A DNA stretch of 64,000 nt, from assembly GCA_025917655.1 (NCBI GenBank), contig CP084614.1, positions 930,001-994,000 on the forward strand. The letters are read 5' to 3'. The stretch is from Chlorella sorokiniana. Its lineage: Eukaryota; Chlorophyta; Trebouxiophyceae; Chlorellales; Chlorellaceae. The stretch's first letter is position 1. Each line of letters opens with the position of its first letter. The position numbers and the translations under genes are program-made. Under the pieces are notes generated by a model that worked only from the letters and a program-made list of their open reading frames with translations, ran no database searches and was not told the DNA's origin. This document shows, piece by piece, positions 11,253 to 20,920 of this stretch.

Positions 11253-14172
11253 ATGGCTGCCGAGCCGCCGCAGCAGCCAGGGCAGCCGCCTTCAGATGGG
11301 AGGAGAACAGCCATCATAGGTGAGCGGGGAAGGGGGCAGAGCAGTCGCTCCGGTCTGGGTGGCAGCACTTCTCCCTGGGCCTCCCTGCAGCCTCCCCACC
11401 GCGTTACCATACAGCATACCGATATGAAAAGCTTATTGGCGACGCCTCCGACCCCTCACACCGCGTTCGCTTAAACTCCCTGTTTCTGCGCTTTGCATCC
11501 GCTGTTTTGGGCAGCAAAAGGAGAAGATTTGTGCATGTTTAACTGGCGGCTATACGTCAGCGAGCAGCTACGGCGGATCCCGCCCGAGCCATAGGCAGGG
11601 GAGTAAGCTCGCCGTTGCCGCCGCCTCCGTGCAGAGTCGGCCTTTTTGGGCCCAACAAGGCGTATGTTCGCTGGGACACTGGCCTGCACGAGATCTTTGA
11701 GGACGCGGTGGAAGCGCTGGGCGGCGCGCACGCAGGTGGGCCACGCAACGAGGCTCTCCAGGCTGGCACTCGCCGCTGCTCGGAAAGTACCGGCCACAAA
11801 GGCGGGAGGAGGCATTTAGGGCGGCAGTGGCCCCGCTTGCATCGCCCAGCCGTGCTGGCTTGCAGGCCCAGAGCCTGCGATGGCATGGGCGCTGCAGGCG
11901 CGGTGCAGGCAGGCACGGCCCAGATTCCCTCCTGCTGGCGCCCCACGCCCCCACCCGCCCCCACCCCTGCAGCCAAGCCGGCAAACATCCGAGACAGGAT
12001 GGGGATCCCGCTGCTGACCACGGCCCAGGTCAAGTCGCACCTGCAGAAGCACCGCATCCGTGTGGTGGCGGAGCAGGGCAGCAAGGATGCCACCGAAGCG
12101 CAGGTGGGGCGCCAGCCGCCGCCAGCAGGCAGATGCGTCTGCCAGGCTGCCAGGCTGGAGGCCCGCTGGACGGCCACCCAGCGCGGATGGGGGTGCGCGC
12201 CTTGCTGGCGCTGGCGACCGTCCCATTCCCGCCCTGGCGCATTCCCGCCCTGGCGCAGGCCCGTGCCGCCGCCAAGCTGCTGGAGCGCCAGAAGCGTGCG
12301 GCTGAGAGCGGGGCGGCGCCCGCGCGGCCGCGCCTGCTGGTGCCCATCCGGGGCAGCCGCCAGATGAGCTCCGGGCTGGGGGCGGTGGATGAGGCTGGGC
12401 TGGCCAGCGGCGCGCGGCGGCCCAAGCGCCAGGCGCGCAAGCGGCGTGCGTACAGCGACAGCCTGTCCAGCAGCGAGGAGGGGGAGGAGTTTGTGGAGGA
12501 GGAGGGGGAGGATGCTGGGGAGGAGGAGGAACCCGGCTCGGAGGATTGGGAGGAGGAGGAGGAGGAGGAGGAGGGGTGGCCTGCGCGGCGGCGCCCGCGC
12601 GGCCCCGGCAAGCGGCGGCAGCGCGCCGACAGCGGGCGGGGCGACACCGACGGCGGGGCCGCCTCGGCGGGCGCCGCAGGCGGCGACGGCGGCGCACCCC
12701 GCGCCGGCGGGGCCGCCCTCCCTGGCCCTCTCGCCTGGGCGCCGCACAGGGCCTTGGGCTGGACGACGCGACAGCGGGCTTGGCGCAGCGGCGAGCCGAC
12801 CTGCTGGCGGCCGCCACGGCAGCGGCCCTGGCCGGCAGCGGCGGCGGCAGGGCGGCCTTTGGCGGGGGCGGTCGGGGGCGGGGGTGCCACCGCTGCCACC
12901 GCCCGCCCGCGCCGGGGGCGAGAGCAGCGCGGAGGCTGCCGCCACGCACCAGCCTCTGCTGCCGCTGCCCGGCGGCGCGGGCGGCGGGCTGGGGCGGGCG
13001 GCGCGCCAGCCGGGCACGGCCGCCAGGCGCAGGCGGAGGCAGCGCTGCTGGAGCAGTCCATCTGGGTGCAGAAGCTGGCCGCTGAGGTGCAGGTGCGCGA
13101 CTGCCGGGGGGTGTGGCGGGCGACGGCGGGCACCGCCGTCGCAGGCGCCTGCTCGGCAGCGGCCAAAGGCCTGGCTGGGCGCCTGCCTGCAGCCTGCCGC
13201 TGTGCCTGGGGCGGGCAGCGACCAGCTGGAGCGTTCGCCCTTTGGATACCGATGCGCATCCTCCTTCCCTCCACACACATACATGGTGTGCAGGAGCTGC
13301 GGAGCCGGCAGCGGCAAGGCCTGCCGCCGCCGCCGCCAGACGCCGCGGCGCTCTCCTCCCCGTTTGCCATGCTGGCGCAGGCGGAGTTCCCGCCCACCGC
13401 CGAACCCTCTCCCTCCAGCCTGCCGCCTCAGGCAGCCGCGCCGCCGTGGGGGCCCCCGGCAAGCCGGCGGCGGCGCTGGCCACGTGCGACGCCGCGCTGC
13501 TGCACCTGCTGAGCTCCTCGCTGGCGCGGGCCGCAACGCCGCAGCTGATGCCCGGCGGCAAGGGCGATGCCACGCTGGCGCTGCTGCACAGCCTGGAAGC
13601 GGCCGGGCGGGGCCTGGGGCCCAGGCGCTGCTTGGGCTGTCCGGGCAGGCCCCCGCAGCCGGCGGCGCGGCTGCTGACAGCAAGCTGTTGGCGGCGGACA
13701 GCGGCCTGCTGCGCCTGCTGAGCCAGTCGCCCGGGAGGCCGCCCTGGCTCAGCCGCCGGACGAGCCGGCCGGCGGCAGCGACGCGGCGACGCAGGCCGCG
13801 CTGTCGTTGACGGCGGCCGCCGCCAGGCTGTCGGCCGAGGCGGGACAGTGCCCCTCAGGGCCCAGCCTGGCGGCGGCGGTGGCGGCGGCAGCCGCCGCGT
13901 CGCCCCTCTCGGGGCCGCCGCGCGCGCCGCTGCCCCCCCCCCTCGCTGCCGCCCTCGGGGCTGGGGCCGCGGCTGTCGGCGCAGCAGGGCGCCTCTGCCT
14001 CCCGCCAGACCGGCTCCTCGCTGGACGTTGGCAGCCTGCTGGCCCTGGCTGGCATGAGCGGCAGCGGCATCGGCAGCGGCCCCACCTCCCAGCCCCGCAC
14101 CCTCTCCACCGCCGAGCTGCTGCGCCTGTGCTCCCTGCCGGGGCTGCCGACCTGCTGCCCACTGGGGAATAG
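11253..14172 (+). CDS. GARP-type MYB-like transcription factor
   Basis: This is a nuclear DNA-binding protein with one GARP (G2-like/ARR-B/PHR) domain split over exons 2 and 3: NKAYVRWDTGLHEIFEDAVE, ALGG, then KPANIRDRMGIPLLTTAQ and the signature VKSHLQKHRIRVV. Exon 1 is 11253-11319 (MAAEPPQQPGQPPSDGRR), exon 2 is 11637-11735, exon 3 is 11973-12103, and exon 4 begins after GCGCAG at 12259. Exon 4 encodes a basic patch (RPKRQARKRRAYSDS), a long Glu-rich acidic tract and Gly/Ala-rich low-complexity sequence. A later exon contains a coiled-coil-like LLEQSIWVQKLAAEV. No response-regulator receiver domain is present. From about 12740 to the end the readable frame switches several times, so the C-terminal half and the stop are uncertain. 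VKSHLQK is closest to the PHR/GLK branch. Phosphate, light or circadian roles are known for relatives but cannot be assigned here. Confidence 0.78.
12473..12576 (+). repeat. GAG/GGA-rich tract coding poly-Glu
   Basis: This purine-rich imperfect trinucleotide tract in exon 4 of the GARP gene encodes two glutamate-rich acidic clusters. Such acidic runs are common in transcription factors and are prone to length variation. Confidence 0.7.
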
Positions 14173-15585
14173 CGGCTGCAGGCACTCTGCTGGCGCCAAG
14201 GCCCCCCGATGCTCTGCACTGCGGGCGGTTGTGCCCTGCTTGCACCCCGGCCCCACGGTGTGCCCTTTCCCGTCTATCCTGCTGGGCTCATGCTCATGTT
14301 GCTTTCCCATACTTAAGAAGTTGAAATTCTTTTCTTTTCTCCCGCGGCATCGCCCAACCCAACCTCTTCCCTTCACACTGCACGATGCCGTTTGACCATT
14401 TGCAGCGAGCCCCCGTTTTCAGTCTATGCCAGTGCCATGGCACGGCAGCGCAGGCACAGACTTACCGGCTTTTTGCTGTCTCCCACAATCGTCTGTCACC
14501 AACCGAGCTAGTGCACAGCCCATCCTGGGCTGCGCTATGCCACGTCCCCTCACCTGTCCCTGACTTTCTGGCTTTTTCCTGACGCTCCCTGGAACGTTCC
14601 TCGCTGCGCCTTTCCTTCGCTACCCGTGTGCCCCTGTGACATGCATGTAATGCATTGCAAGGGAAGCCAGTTTGAAACGATCATGAAAGGCAAGGGCACA
14701 TAAATGCGAAACCGACAGGGCAGGCGCTGCTGCAATCAATGGCATCCCAGTGCAGGACGGAGGTCGTTGGTTGGTTGAAAAGGGGATCGGATTTTAGGGG
14801 ACGGCTTTCAGGCGCATGGCTCTTGGTTCCATGAAAAGAGGAACGGAGGTTGCCAAAGCACTCATGGAGAGGAACTTTAGTACAGCGTCGCCAGGAAGGG
14901 CAGGAGGGCGGCGGCTTGGGCAGGGTAGCAGGCGCCTCCTCGGCAGTGTGGGCACGAAAAGGCTGAGAGGGGCTCGCAGGGAAAATGGGACACAGCTGGG
15001 GGCAGCTTCGGGGGATGGAAATGGCAAGCGTCAGTACAAGCAACACGCACGGCTTGACGAGGGGGTGAGGTTGGCATACCGAAAAACCACGGGGACGAAA
15101 AACAACTGCATTGGATCTGGTCAGAGGGGGAAGCAGGCGCAGCAGCTCAGGAGGATGCACGGCAGGCGCAACAAGTCGGTGCTGCACCCGGGAGATGGGC
15201 GGGCAAGCGCTGCTGCTGCGGAATGCGCGATGAAGAACACAGGCCTGGTGAACTGTGCAGCGAGTTTGGGCGTACGTGAAAATACAGCAGCCAGGCCCAG
15301 GGAAAAGCGGCGAGGGAGGGGGCAGAGGGGAAGGCTCAGCTGCCTAGTATAGTGCTCTCAGCTATCTGATTGGTGCTGCACCTGCGCTGCCATGCACCCG
15401 TGCAGGCACTCGGCTCCGGCCCGCAGGTGCACCCGGGAACAGCCATCTCATCCTCAATGTTGTATCTTCTCGGGGACAAGGGGTGACGACTGATCTGCTC
15501 CGGGGCCATCTAGGGGAGGGTGGGGTGGGGAGGAGACGGCGGCGGCTGGGTGCTGTGCGCAGCCCGGCGCGCTGCGTGGGGCGCG
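14173..15585. other. intergenic region, no supported gene
   Basis: About 1.4 kb lie between the convergent GARP (+) and glyoxalase-family (-) genes. Long open frames occur on both strands (for example near 14681-15187 minus and 14816-15352 plus). None shows a domain, splice-linked neighbour or conserved motif, so I treat the stretch as 3'UTRs and spacer. A TGTAA-like element is present near 14645. Confidence 0.45.
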
Positions 15586-16996
15586 TCAGCGCCACGAATC
15601 TATCTGCACCACCTCCAGGCAGTTGGAGTCTGCAGGCAGGGCAGCCAGGGGGAGCAGCAAGCGGGTCAGTGCTGTGCTTGCCTGCAGGGGCCCGCGGGGG
15701 TGCATCGGAGGGTTCAAGGATGCGAGCTGCGAGATGAGCCCACTCCACCCCATGCACCCAGCCGCTGCAGGCACAGCACCCCTCCGCCCCGTCAGCGCCG
15801 CACCCGGGTCCCTGAAGAAGATGGCGGGCCTGCCGCTCATGGAGCGAGTGTACTCCACCCCAGCCTCCCTCAGCCGCGCCTCCAGAGGCTCAATGTCCTC
15901 CACGCCTGCCGTCAATCAAGGGGGAGGGGAAACGTGTGCGTACGGGGCACAGCCAGCGCAGGTGCAGCGGGTGCGCGTGCGGCCGGGCCATGCCATGCAC
16001 CGCCAGCAGGTGAGGGCGCTGCTGCTGGACGGCGCGCCGCGCTCACCGACGCAGGTGTGGCGGTCGCGGCCGCCGTGGGCGGGGCGGCCCTCCAGCGGGT
16101 CGGGGTTGGGCAGCTCCATCAGGTGGATCATCTCGGGCCCAATCCACAGCCAGGCGCCGCGGTAGGGCAGCTTGTCGTGCGGGCGGTCCGGGTTGACCTG
16201 GGGTTGAGAGCCGAGGGGGAGAGGGGGGCGGGGATCAGTTGTTGCAGGTGCTGGGAGGGAGGCAGCCCACGCGTGCGCCTGCAAGTTTTCTGGCACAACA
16301 ACAATGCGCAGCTGCACAGTTTGACCAGTGCATGACGGCGACACAGCCCTGTCGGTCGGCATGCTGGGGCCGACCGACGGGCGCAGCGCGGGCGCAGCAG
16401 CAGCATGCCCAGCGCGGCCCCTCACCTCCAGCCCCAGCACGCCGCAGTAGAAGTCGAGGAGCGCTCCAGGCTCTCGCACAGCAGAGCGATGTGGTGCACG
16501 CCGTGGAACAGGATGCGGCCTGCGGCAGGGGGCATGGCAGCACCGGGGCTGGTGAGCGCTGGGGCTGGTCAGCTGACTGAGCTGAGGCCCTTGGGCCACG
16601 CCCTGCCTGGCTGCACAGGCAGACGACCAGTCAGAGGAGCCCCAGCGCTGCAGCAGCGCCAGCGACGGCTGCAGGCACAACGCAGTGGCTGCAGCTTCAA
16701 GGGAGGTTTCCGGCAGCGCGGGGTCAGCCGGCGGCGGCAAGTTGTAGGAAGTGCTGCTGCGCACCCTTTGTGGCGTTCTGGGTCTGGCGCTTCAGGCTGT
16801 AAGGACCATCGACGCTGGCGAGGTCGGTTGTGGTGTAAACTCGAGAAGCCTGCTTGCTCAAAACCCGGGCGGACAGTGCTCGGCCGCGCTGAACGGGCCT
16901 GCAGGCAGTGCAAAATTGATCAAATGTTGTAACACGAAACTGGGGGGGGTGGCTTCCCCTGCGACGGGGGCAGCGCCTACCTGGCCTGGCTTGCAT
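15586..16996 (-). CDS. glyoxalase/VOC superfamily protein
   Basis: This is a vicinal-oxygen-chelate fold protein, likely plastid-targeted and related to glyoxalase I/bleomycin-resistance proteins. Visible blocks in order: ILFHGVHHIALLCESLERS, then DFYCGVLGLEV, VNPDRPHDKLPYRGAWLW, GPEMIHLMELPNPDPLEGR, HGGRDRHTCV, GVEDIEPLEARLREAGVEY, SMSGRPAIFFRDP, and the ending NCLEVVQIDSWR. The metal-ligand positions of the fold (H in HHIAL, E in HLMEL, H in RDRHT, E in LEVV) are all present. The N-terminus reaches back to about 16996 with an Arg/Ser-rich presequence, but its exon structure is not certain. Between ERS and LDFY the frame slips by one base near 16458; restoring one C gives the perfect family sequence, so I read this as an assembly error. 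The exact substrate is unknown. Confidence 0.8.
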
Positions 16997-17215
16997 TGAC
17001 GCTGAGCCTGCTGAAGGAGGCGGTCAGCGCTGCCATCTAGCTCACGGACACGTATCCGAAAGGCAGCAGTGCGCCGCAGGGACGTTTGTGGAGCACAGGC
17101 GTCAGGGGAGGAGGATCAAAACCCTGTGCTGGGCATGCGTCGCCACGCCGGCACTCTGGGTTGGTTTGATTTGCAAGGCTTCACACCAGGACGCATTGCC
17201 GTCTGGGGATACGTG

Positions 17216-18658
17216 ATGTCAGGCTTGCAAGGCCAGGCTGAGGGACAGAGCTGGGTTTTGCCACCGGCTCGGCGCTTGGCATTTTTGATACTGCTCATCT
17301 TTTACTCGGGAGGTGGGCAAGTATTCTTGAATTTCCAACCTTCGAAGCGAAACATCGAGGGACGGTCAGTCGATCACTCTCTACAAACACCCTCCTGCAG
17401 GCTTGTACCAAGGCTGGCGGGCCCTGGTCATTCCCCGCAGTGAATTGCCCGCCGCAGAGGCGCGGCAGCTGAACGCCAGCCTCTCCGTAGCCGCCGCCGC
17501 CGCGTCCCGGTTGCAGCCCACGCTCTGCAGCTCTCCCATCCGATGGACTGCACCCTGCTGCCCGCGGATCCAGGCTTGGGAAGCTGGCGGCCAGACGATG
17601 TTCAGGCCCTCGTGGAAGGGCACGTGCAACCAGCGCTGAGCCAGCTAATGCCCGCGAGCGTGGGCAGCCGCCTCCTGCTCTACCCGCCGCTGCTGCCCGC
17701 GCAGCACCTGCGCTGGGATGCGCAGCGGGGGCCCACGTGTTGCCTGCGGCGGCGGCAGGCGTGTGGGGGCAGCAGGTGCAGCAGCTGGCCTGGTCGGCAG
17801 GCGCCGCGCATGCCGACCCAGGCAGCGGGCCCCCGCCGGCGCAGGTGCTGCTGTTCGAGCCGCTGGCGGCTCATCAGCCGCTGCTGCTGGAGCTCGACGG
17901 CAGCGGCAGCGCAGAGCCAGGCATGGTGCTGGCCGACGGCAGCCTGCTGCTGGTGCTGAACCCCGCAGCAGGCAACGGCTCCAGCAGCGGCGCCGAGCCC
18001 AGCCAGCACGCAGCCCTGGCGGCCGCAGTCGTCGCCTGGCTGCTGCAGCCTCTGGCTGCTAATGGCGGCGCAGCCGACCCGCCAGATGAGATCGTGCGGC
18101 AGCTGCGGCACAGGCTCTCGGCAGCCTGTGCTGGCGAGGCAGCAGATGCGCTGTCTCGGTTTGTGAGCGCTGCGGAGGCGGCCCCCAGCCAGCCGGTGCC
18201 CGCCAGCCTGGCCAGCCGCGCCGCCCAGGTGGCCCGTCTCCTGCACACCGTGGCGGCTCAGCAGCAGCAGCAGCAGCAGGAGAGCAGTGCAGACGGGTCG
18301 CCCGGCGCGCAGCCGCGCCCGACCCGCTGGCAGCCGCGCACTCCGCCTGGGCCGCCGCCCACCAGCTGCTGGCAGACCCTGGCACAGGCGCCAGCCAGGC
18401 CTTCCCCCGGAGCATGCCATGGCTGTGCTGCTGCCGCTGGCCCTGCCTGTAACCCTGGTGCTGCTGCAGGCAGCTGGTCGAGAGGTGGCGGCGTGGAAAG
18501 GGCGGCGCGTGCGGCAGCGAGGGCCGTCGCCCGGCCTGGGCAGTAGGAAGGAAGCAGCGGCGTGTGCAGGGCAGCTGGTTGGACAACCGCGACGGATGCT
18601 GCACCTTTCGATCTGTAACAAGTTGACCGTGCGAGTGACCTTCATGGGACGGCACTGA
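17216..18658 (+). CDS. PIGS: GPI transamidase subunit PIG-S
   Basis: PIG-S is a subunit of the ER complex that attaches GPI anchors to proteins. It has one membrane span at each end and a large lumenal domain. Visible parts: a short cytosolic N-terminus and span (PARRLAFLILLIFYSG; exon ends at 17312), spliced in phase to GLYQGWRALVIPRSELPA at 17401. The lumenal region follows (SQLMPASVGSRLLLYPPLLP, GVWGQQVQQL, MVLADGSLLLVLNP). A helical part AAVVAWLLQPLA precedes the C-terminal signature EHAMAVLLPLALPVTLVLLQ ending at REVAAWK, equivalent to the FPDE-K-A-YLPLFLP motif and final span of PIG-S. The frame slips several times (about 17540, 17730, 18310, 18404); at 18404-18408 one missing C in a C-run explains it. 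The ATG at 17216 gives the usual short tail; 17135 is an alternative. A polyQ run lies at about 18259-18279. Confidence 0.72.
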
Positions 18659-18710
18659 AAGAATAGCAGCAGGCTGCGTTGAAAATTGGCGGAGGAAGCA
18701 GGAAGCAGGA
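18659..18710. other. tight convergent gene junction
   Basis: Only about 50 bp separate the PIG-S stop (+) from the XRN-gene stop (-), so their 3'UTRs must overlap. A TGTAA motif for the plus gene already occurs at 18614-18618, inside the last reading frame as drawn. Confidence 0.5.
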
Positions 18711-20888
18711 CTAGGAGCGCGGCGACTCGCGGGCTGCCCTGCCGCTCACAGCATGCGTGCAATGCGCAGCGTGGACAGCAGGCGCGAGCAGCTGTGCAGC
18801 AGCGCAGACTGCATGGGACCCAGCCGCGGCGCTGCCCTGCCGCCCACGGCCTGTGGGCCGTGGTGGGGCGGGCGTGGCGCCGCGGCGCGGCCGCGTCACG
18901 GCGCGCTGCTGCTGCCCGCGGCGCCTGCCGCTCGGCGGGCGGGGAAGGAGAAGCCACGCGGGCGGCCCGCATGGCGGCTGCCTCCGCCTGCACCAGCGCT
19001 CGCGGCGGCTGCATGTAGGGCCGCAGGGGCAGCTTGTCGCGCTGCACCAGCCAGTTGCTGCGGCGGATGAGCAGGGGGTCTGCGGGGGAAGGGGCGGTGG
19101 GGGAAGGCAAGCAGGGAGCAGGCTGGTGGGCGCGCGGGCGCACGCCTTGCCAGCACTTTGCTTCGCTTGTCGGGCACAGCACACAGGCTGCGCAGGCGGA
19201 ATAGAGCTGGGCAGGGCCCCGAGGCCGGGGCATGTGCCTGTCTCACCCGCCACTCGAGGGTAGGCCGCCGCAAAGTGGAGGCAGCTGGAGATCCAGGATT
19301 GCAGGCGCTGAGGGGCGGGCGCCGCCTCCCCTCCCCCTCCCCCTCCACGCCGCCCACGGCATCGCCCCCACGGAGCCGGCCTCGCCGTCGCCTGTAGCGG
19401 CGGGCGAGGCCGCGGGCCGCCGCCGCCACCTCGCGGCGCCGTGGCGGCGGCACCCAGCGCGGCCGCCGCCAGCCGGCGGCGCCGCCGCCGGCCCCGCCCT
19501 CCTCCGCCGCCCGCTCCAGCTCCAACTGCGCTGCGTCTGTACCGCCCTCTGCCCTGCTGTACACAAACTCCCGGCCGAACTGGGTGAGGCGGCGCTCGCG
19601 GCGCGGGTATGCGGTCAGCGGCACCGCCGCCACCGCCGCCTCCAGCCGCTCTGTGGGGAAGGGGCGGTAGGGGTGCGCATCCGCCAGGTGCTCTTGCTGG
19701 CTGCATATGGTGAGGTGGGAAGTGAGGGGGCAGGAGGGGTTGTTTGGGATGTGTGTTTGAGGGAAGGGGGAGGGCGCGGGGGGTATGGAAGGACGGGGCG
19801 GAAAGGCGGGGTTGGGCGGAGGGCGGGGCAGAGTGCTCAGCCCTGTGCGCAGGAAGGAGGGGTGGGCCCAACAGCAGCAAAGCCGCTGCCACCAAGCCAG
19901 CAGTAGCAGCAAGAAGCCAGCTGTGCACACACAGAGCAAGAGGAGGGCGCGCTCCTTCTGCTGTCGGCTGCTGCGAACTCTGCGGCAACCGCGCGAGCGC
20001 CCCACCTGCGCGACAGCTGCGACAGCACGCCCCGCAGCTGGGCCACCTCCCCTTCCAGCCGCTCCACCTCCGCCGCCTCCCCCGCCGCCGCCTCCTGAGC
20101 GCCGTCGTGCCCCGCCGCCGCGCGCGCCGCCGCCGCCGCCGCCGCGCGCAGCTGCGCCGCCGCCAGCTCGCTGCGCACGGCGTCCAAGCTGCGGTTGGCT
20201 GTGGGAAGGTGGCAGCGGGGTGGCCAGCGATGAGGAAGGCGGCGGCAGCGCCAGGTGGCACGCTGGCAGCATCCAACAGGGCCAGCAGGACGTGCGCAGA
20301 TGCAGGCAGCCCCGCCCCCAAAAAAGAAAACAACACTCACCCGCCCCCAGCTGCTGGCCCAGGCGGCCGCATGTGTCGCAGGTGGCGTAGATCTCATCCA
20401 GCCCCGACCCCTCGTCCATGAGGTGGCGCAGGGGGTGGCTGCAGGGTGGGTGGGGTGGGGTGGGTGAAGGGGGAGTCACAGCCGGCAGGGAGATGAGAAG
20501 GGGAGGTGGGACGGTGGCGGTGGTGGTGGTGGTGGTGCACAGGTGTCAAAGCGGGGCGAGGCGAGTGTGTGTTTGGACAGCAGGTGCGGGAGGCGGCGTG
20601 GGCACGGCGGCGGGAGCGGCGGGCGCCACCCTCGGCGGGGGTGGGGGTGGGCGGGCACCGGCTCAGCCCCACCACAGTCCCAAGCGGGGGGAGGCGAGGG
20701 GAGGTTTGCAGGGGGCAGCCAGCAAGCAAGCGGGGATGCCCACGGCGGCCGCCCGCTGCACACCGAAAACTCACCCGCGTGGAGGCGCCCCGCGCGGCAG
20801 CAGCGCCATCGCGCACGCCACCGGCAGCAGCGGCTCGCGGGACCGCCGCCACTGCGAGCGCGGCCGTGGCGCGTCGCCCCCTCTGCCG

Positions 20889-20920
<32 letters not shown>

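Noticed and set aside
11557-14245. Two 700-800-codon minus-strand open frames
   Set aside because: Both are antisense to the GARP gene, are Pro/Arg/Ala-rich, and contain no motif. The plus strand carries the real GARP domain.
14681-15352. Open frames on both strands in the 14.2-15.6 kb spacer
   Set aside because: No family, no splice partners and no start context. Treated as UTR or spacer.
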